7,477 nucleotides of DNA from CAXSEF01 sp964236535. GTDB taxonomy: Bacteria > Pseudomonadota > Alphaproteobacteria > Acetobacterales > Acetobacteraceae. Each line of letters starts with the position of its first letter. Positions within the stretch are counted from its first letter, which is position 1. Positions 6,312 to 7,477 of the stretch are shown here, one piece after another. A program made the position numbers and the translations under genes. The notes below the pieces were generated by a model. That model had not been told where the DNA came from and searched no databases. It saw only the letters and a program-made list of their open reading frames with translations. The stretch spans positions 1 to 7,477 of the forward strand of contig CAXSEF010000129.1 in the NCBI GenBank assembly GCA_964236535.1. The letters run 5' to 3'.

Positions 6312-6998
6312 GTGGCATCGGCTGGGCGGGACAGGGCCGGCCGACAGGCGGCCTTAGTGGCTCGTGCGCGACGGGAGCGTGGCCAGGCGGCACCTGGGCA
6401 GCCCCGGCGCGGGACAGCGAGGCATGGCAAGGTGGCGGTGCTGGGCGTGGCGGCCGGCCTGGTCGCGATGAGCATGGCGTGCCTGTGGTTGTTCGGGGCG
6501 AGCATCGCGGCTGGCGGGATCGGCGGACGGTTCGTGCTGATGGCGGCGGATGGGCGGGCGGTGAGCGAGCGCAGCTTCGGCGGGCGGGTGTTGCTGATCT
6601 ACTTTGGATATACCGCGTGCCGCGACGTGTGCCCGACGACACTGATGGCGGTGCGGCAGGCGATGGAGGCGCTGGGCGCCCGAGCGGACGCGGTGCAGCC
6701 GCTGTTCATCACGGTCGATCCGGGGCGCGACACGCCGGAGGTGCTTGCCCGATACGTGGCGGAGTTCACGCCGCGGCTGGTTGGGCTGACAGGGACGCCG
6801 GGGCAGATCCGGTCGGTAGAGCGCGAATACCGGGTTAGTACCAAGGTACATCCAGTCGCGGGCGGGACGGCTGGCGCCGGCGTGGACCACAGCTCGGTGC
6901 TGTACCTGATGGGGGCGGATGGGCGCTATCTTGCGCTAATACGGGCGGATTCGAGCGGGGCGGAGATGGCGGCGGAGATCGCGCGACACCTGTCGTAG
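6312..6998 (+). CDS. Sco1/SenC-family copper chaperone / thiol oxidoreductase
   Basis: The product has 228 residues from GTG 6312. Residues 1-40 form an unusually Arg-rich cytoplasmic leader. Residues about 41-63 are a single membrane anchor, and the remainder is a periplasmic thioredoxin-fold domain. It reads IGGRFVLMAADGRAVSERSF, LLIYFGYTACRDVCPTTLMA (Cys103 and Cys107, the CxxxCP motif), LFITVDPGRDTPEVLARYV, and VDHSSVLYLM with the conserved His193. Cys103, Cys107 and His193 are the copper and thiol ligands of Sco proteins. The family metallates or reduces the CuA site of cytochrome c oxidase, and some members deal with oxidative stress. All key residues are present, so the protein should be functional. 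The family usually has THCPD before VCP; here it is TACRD. It sits last in the copper operon; no oxidase subunit gene is in view. Confidence 0.94.
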   Translation: MASAGRDRAGRQAALVARARRERGQAAPGQPRRGTARHGKVAVLGVAAGLVAMSMACLWLFGASIAAGGIGGRFVLMAADGRAVSERSFGGRVLLIYFGYTACRDVCPTTLMAVRQAMEALGARADAVQPLFITVDPGRDTPEVLARYVAEFTPRLVGLTGTPGQIRSVEREYRVSTKVHPVAGGTAGAGVDHSSVLYLMGADGRYLALIRADSSGAEMAAEIARHLS

Positions 6999-7079
6999 CG
7001 GCGCGCCAGGGTGCAGGAGGTTCGCGGGTGCGACGAGGTCGCGAGCGCTGCGAGAGGCGGATCAGGCCAGCAGACCGGG
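6999..7079. other. Convergent gap between Sco and the AlkB remnant
   Basis: About 80 bases separate two convergent genes. The only hairpin seen is a five- to six-pair stem at 7030-7042 with a three-base loop and no T-run, so I do not call a terminator. Transcription end sites are not evident. Confidence 0.4.
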
Positions 7080-7421
7080 CTACGCCTTGATAATCCGGAA
7101 GGTGAGATTGACCCGGGAGCCGAGTGCTCGCGCCTGCTTTCCGATGCCATGTTTGTAGTTCTCCTGAGTGTTGCCTTTCATCAGCAGCAGACTGCCTGAC
7201 GCCAGAGGCCACTTCAGGATCTTTGCCGCAGGATCGAGTCTGCTCTTGAGCAGGAAGGCGCGCTCCGCGCCCATGCTCACCGAGGCGATGACTGGACGAG
7301 GTCCAAGCTCTTTTTCATTGTCGCTGTGCAGGCCCATGCTGTCGCTTTGGTCGCGATAATAGTTGAGCAGCACGCTGTTGGAACGGTGGTTCACGACCGC
7401 CTCGACCCTGCTCTTGATTCC
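7080..7421 (-). pseudogene. AlkB-type 2OG-Fe(II) dioxygenase, N-terminally truncated
   Basis: The minus-strand frame ends at TAG 7082-7080. From GTG 7394 it encodes 104 residues, and similarity extends further up as GIKSRVEAVV to about 7421. It reads NSVLLNYYRD, SMGLHSDNEKELGPRPVIAS, GAERAFLLKSR, SGSLLLMKGNTQENYKHGIG and SRVNLTFRII. Counting from the GTG, the iron ligands HxD (His23, Asp25) and His82 and the 2-oxoglutarate-binding Arg94-x-Asn96-x3-Arg100 set are all present. These enzymes oxidatively remove alkyl groups from DNA or RNA bases. AlkB proteins are about 190-220 residues. The first half, with the nucleotide-recognition lid, is missing, and the sequence beyond 7421 turns into an antisense-strand transposase frame. 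The core is intact in ligands, but without the N-terminal half it is probably not a working repair enzyme. The GTG at 7394 looks like a mid-gene valine. Confidence 0.8.
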
Positions 7422-7477
7422 ATGATCGCGGCCGTGGACGGCGGCATGTCCCGCAACGCGGCCGCCGAGCGGTTCGG
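7422..7477 (+). pseudogene. IS630-family transposase, N-terminal fragment (cut by window edge)
   Basis: The plus strand reads MIAAVDGGMSRNAAAERF up to the window end. This resembles the N-terminal helix-turn-helix of IS630-type transposases (xAVxxGxSxxxAAERFGVS), the DNA-binding segment. About ten residues usually stand before this point (for example SLDLRxR), and they are replaced by sequence antisense to AlkB. So the transposase may itself lack its first residues, or its true start may be ATG 7422. The rest lies beyond the window, so intactness cannot be judged. Confidence 0.6.

Noticed and set aside
7030..7042. Hairpin gcgac-gag-gtcgc as terminator of the copper operon
   Set aside because: It has only five to six pairs, and no T-run follows on either strand.
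7080..7394. AlkB as a complete small enzyme starting at GTG 7394
   Set aside because: Similarity extends upstream of that GTG in the same frame, and the family is about twice as long, so the GTG is probably an internal valine codon.

Overview
The window is high-GC DNA with proteobacterial gene types: Sco, CopC/CopD, a DUF2946-like protein, an OmpA-type C-terminus, and IS3, IS5 and IS630 transposase pieces. An alphaproteobacterium (for example the Acetobacteraceae) or a Xanthomonad-like gammaproteobacterium would fit, but I cannot place the genus. The many GTG starts and the density of decayed genes and insertion-sequence scraps mark it as an accessory region.

Layout. Positions 1-157 are the decayed 3' end of an IS5-type transposase. 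Positions 268-920 (minus strand) are a wrecked IS3-family element: orfA and orfB are fused by an internal deletion and carry stops, frameshifts and a lost catalytic Glu. Positions 957-1305 hold no gene, only a possible promoter/operator near 1265. Positions 1306-1563 are a broken CsoR/RcnR/FrmR-type repressor gene with two compensating frameshifts. Positions 1564-2258 hold no intact gene, but a minus-strand remnant of an OmpA-like C-terminal domain lies at 1807-2109.

The intact core is a plus-strand run of five genes from 2259 to 6998: a small DUF2946-like protein, an exported probable outer-membrane barrel protein, CopC, a CopD-cytochrome c fusion with a Met-rich tail, and a Sco protein. Gaps are short (64, -4, 12 and 39 nt), so they probably form one operon. 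By family knowledge, CopC binds Cu(II) in the periplasm, CopD is a membrane copper-handling protein, and Sco delivers copper to, or reduces thiols of, the CuA site of cytochrome oxidase. The heme c fused to CopD suggests that copper handling here is coupled to electron transfer. This is the most interesting system in the window.

After 6999 the region decays again. A convergent, 5'-truncated AlkB-like dioxygenase gene (minus strand, 7080 to about 7421) abuts the start of an IS630-type transposase reading frame on the plus strand, which runs off the window.
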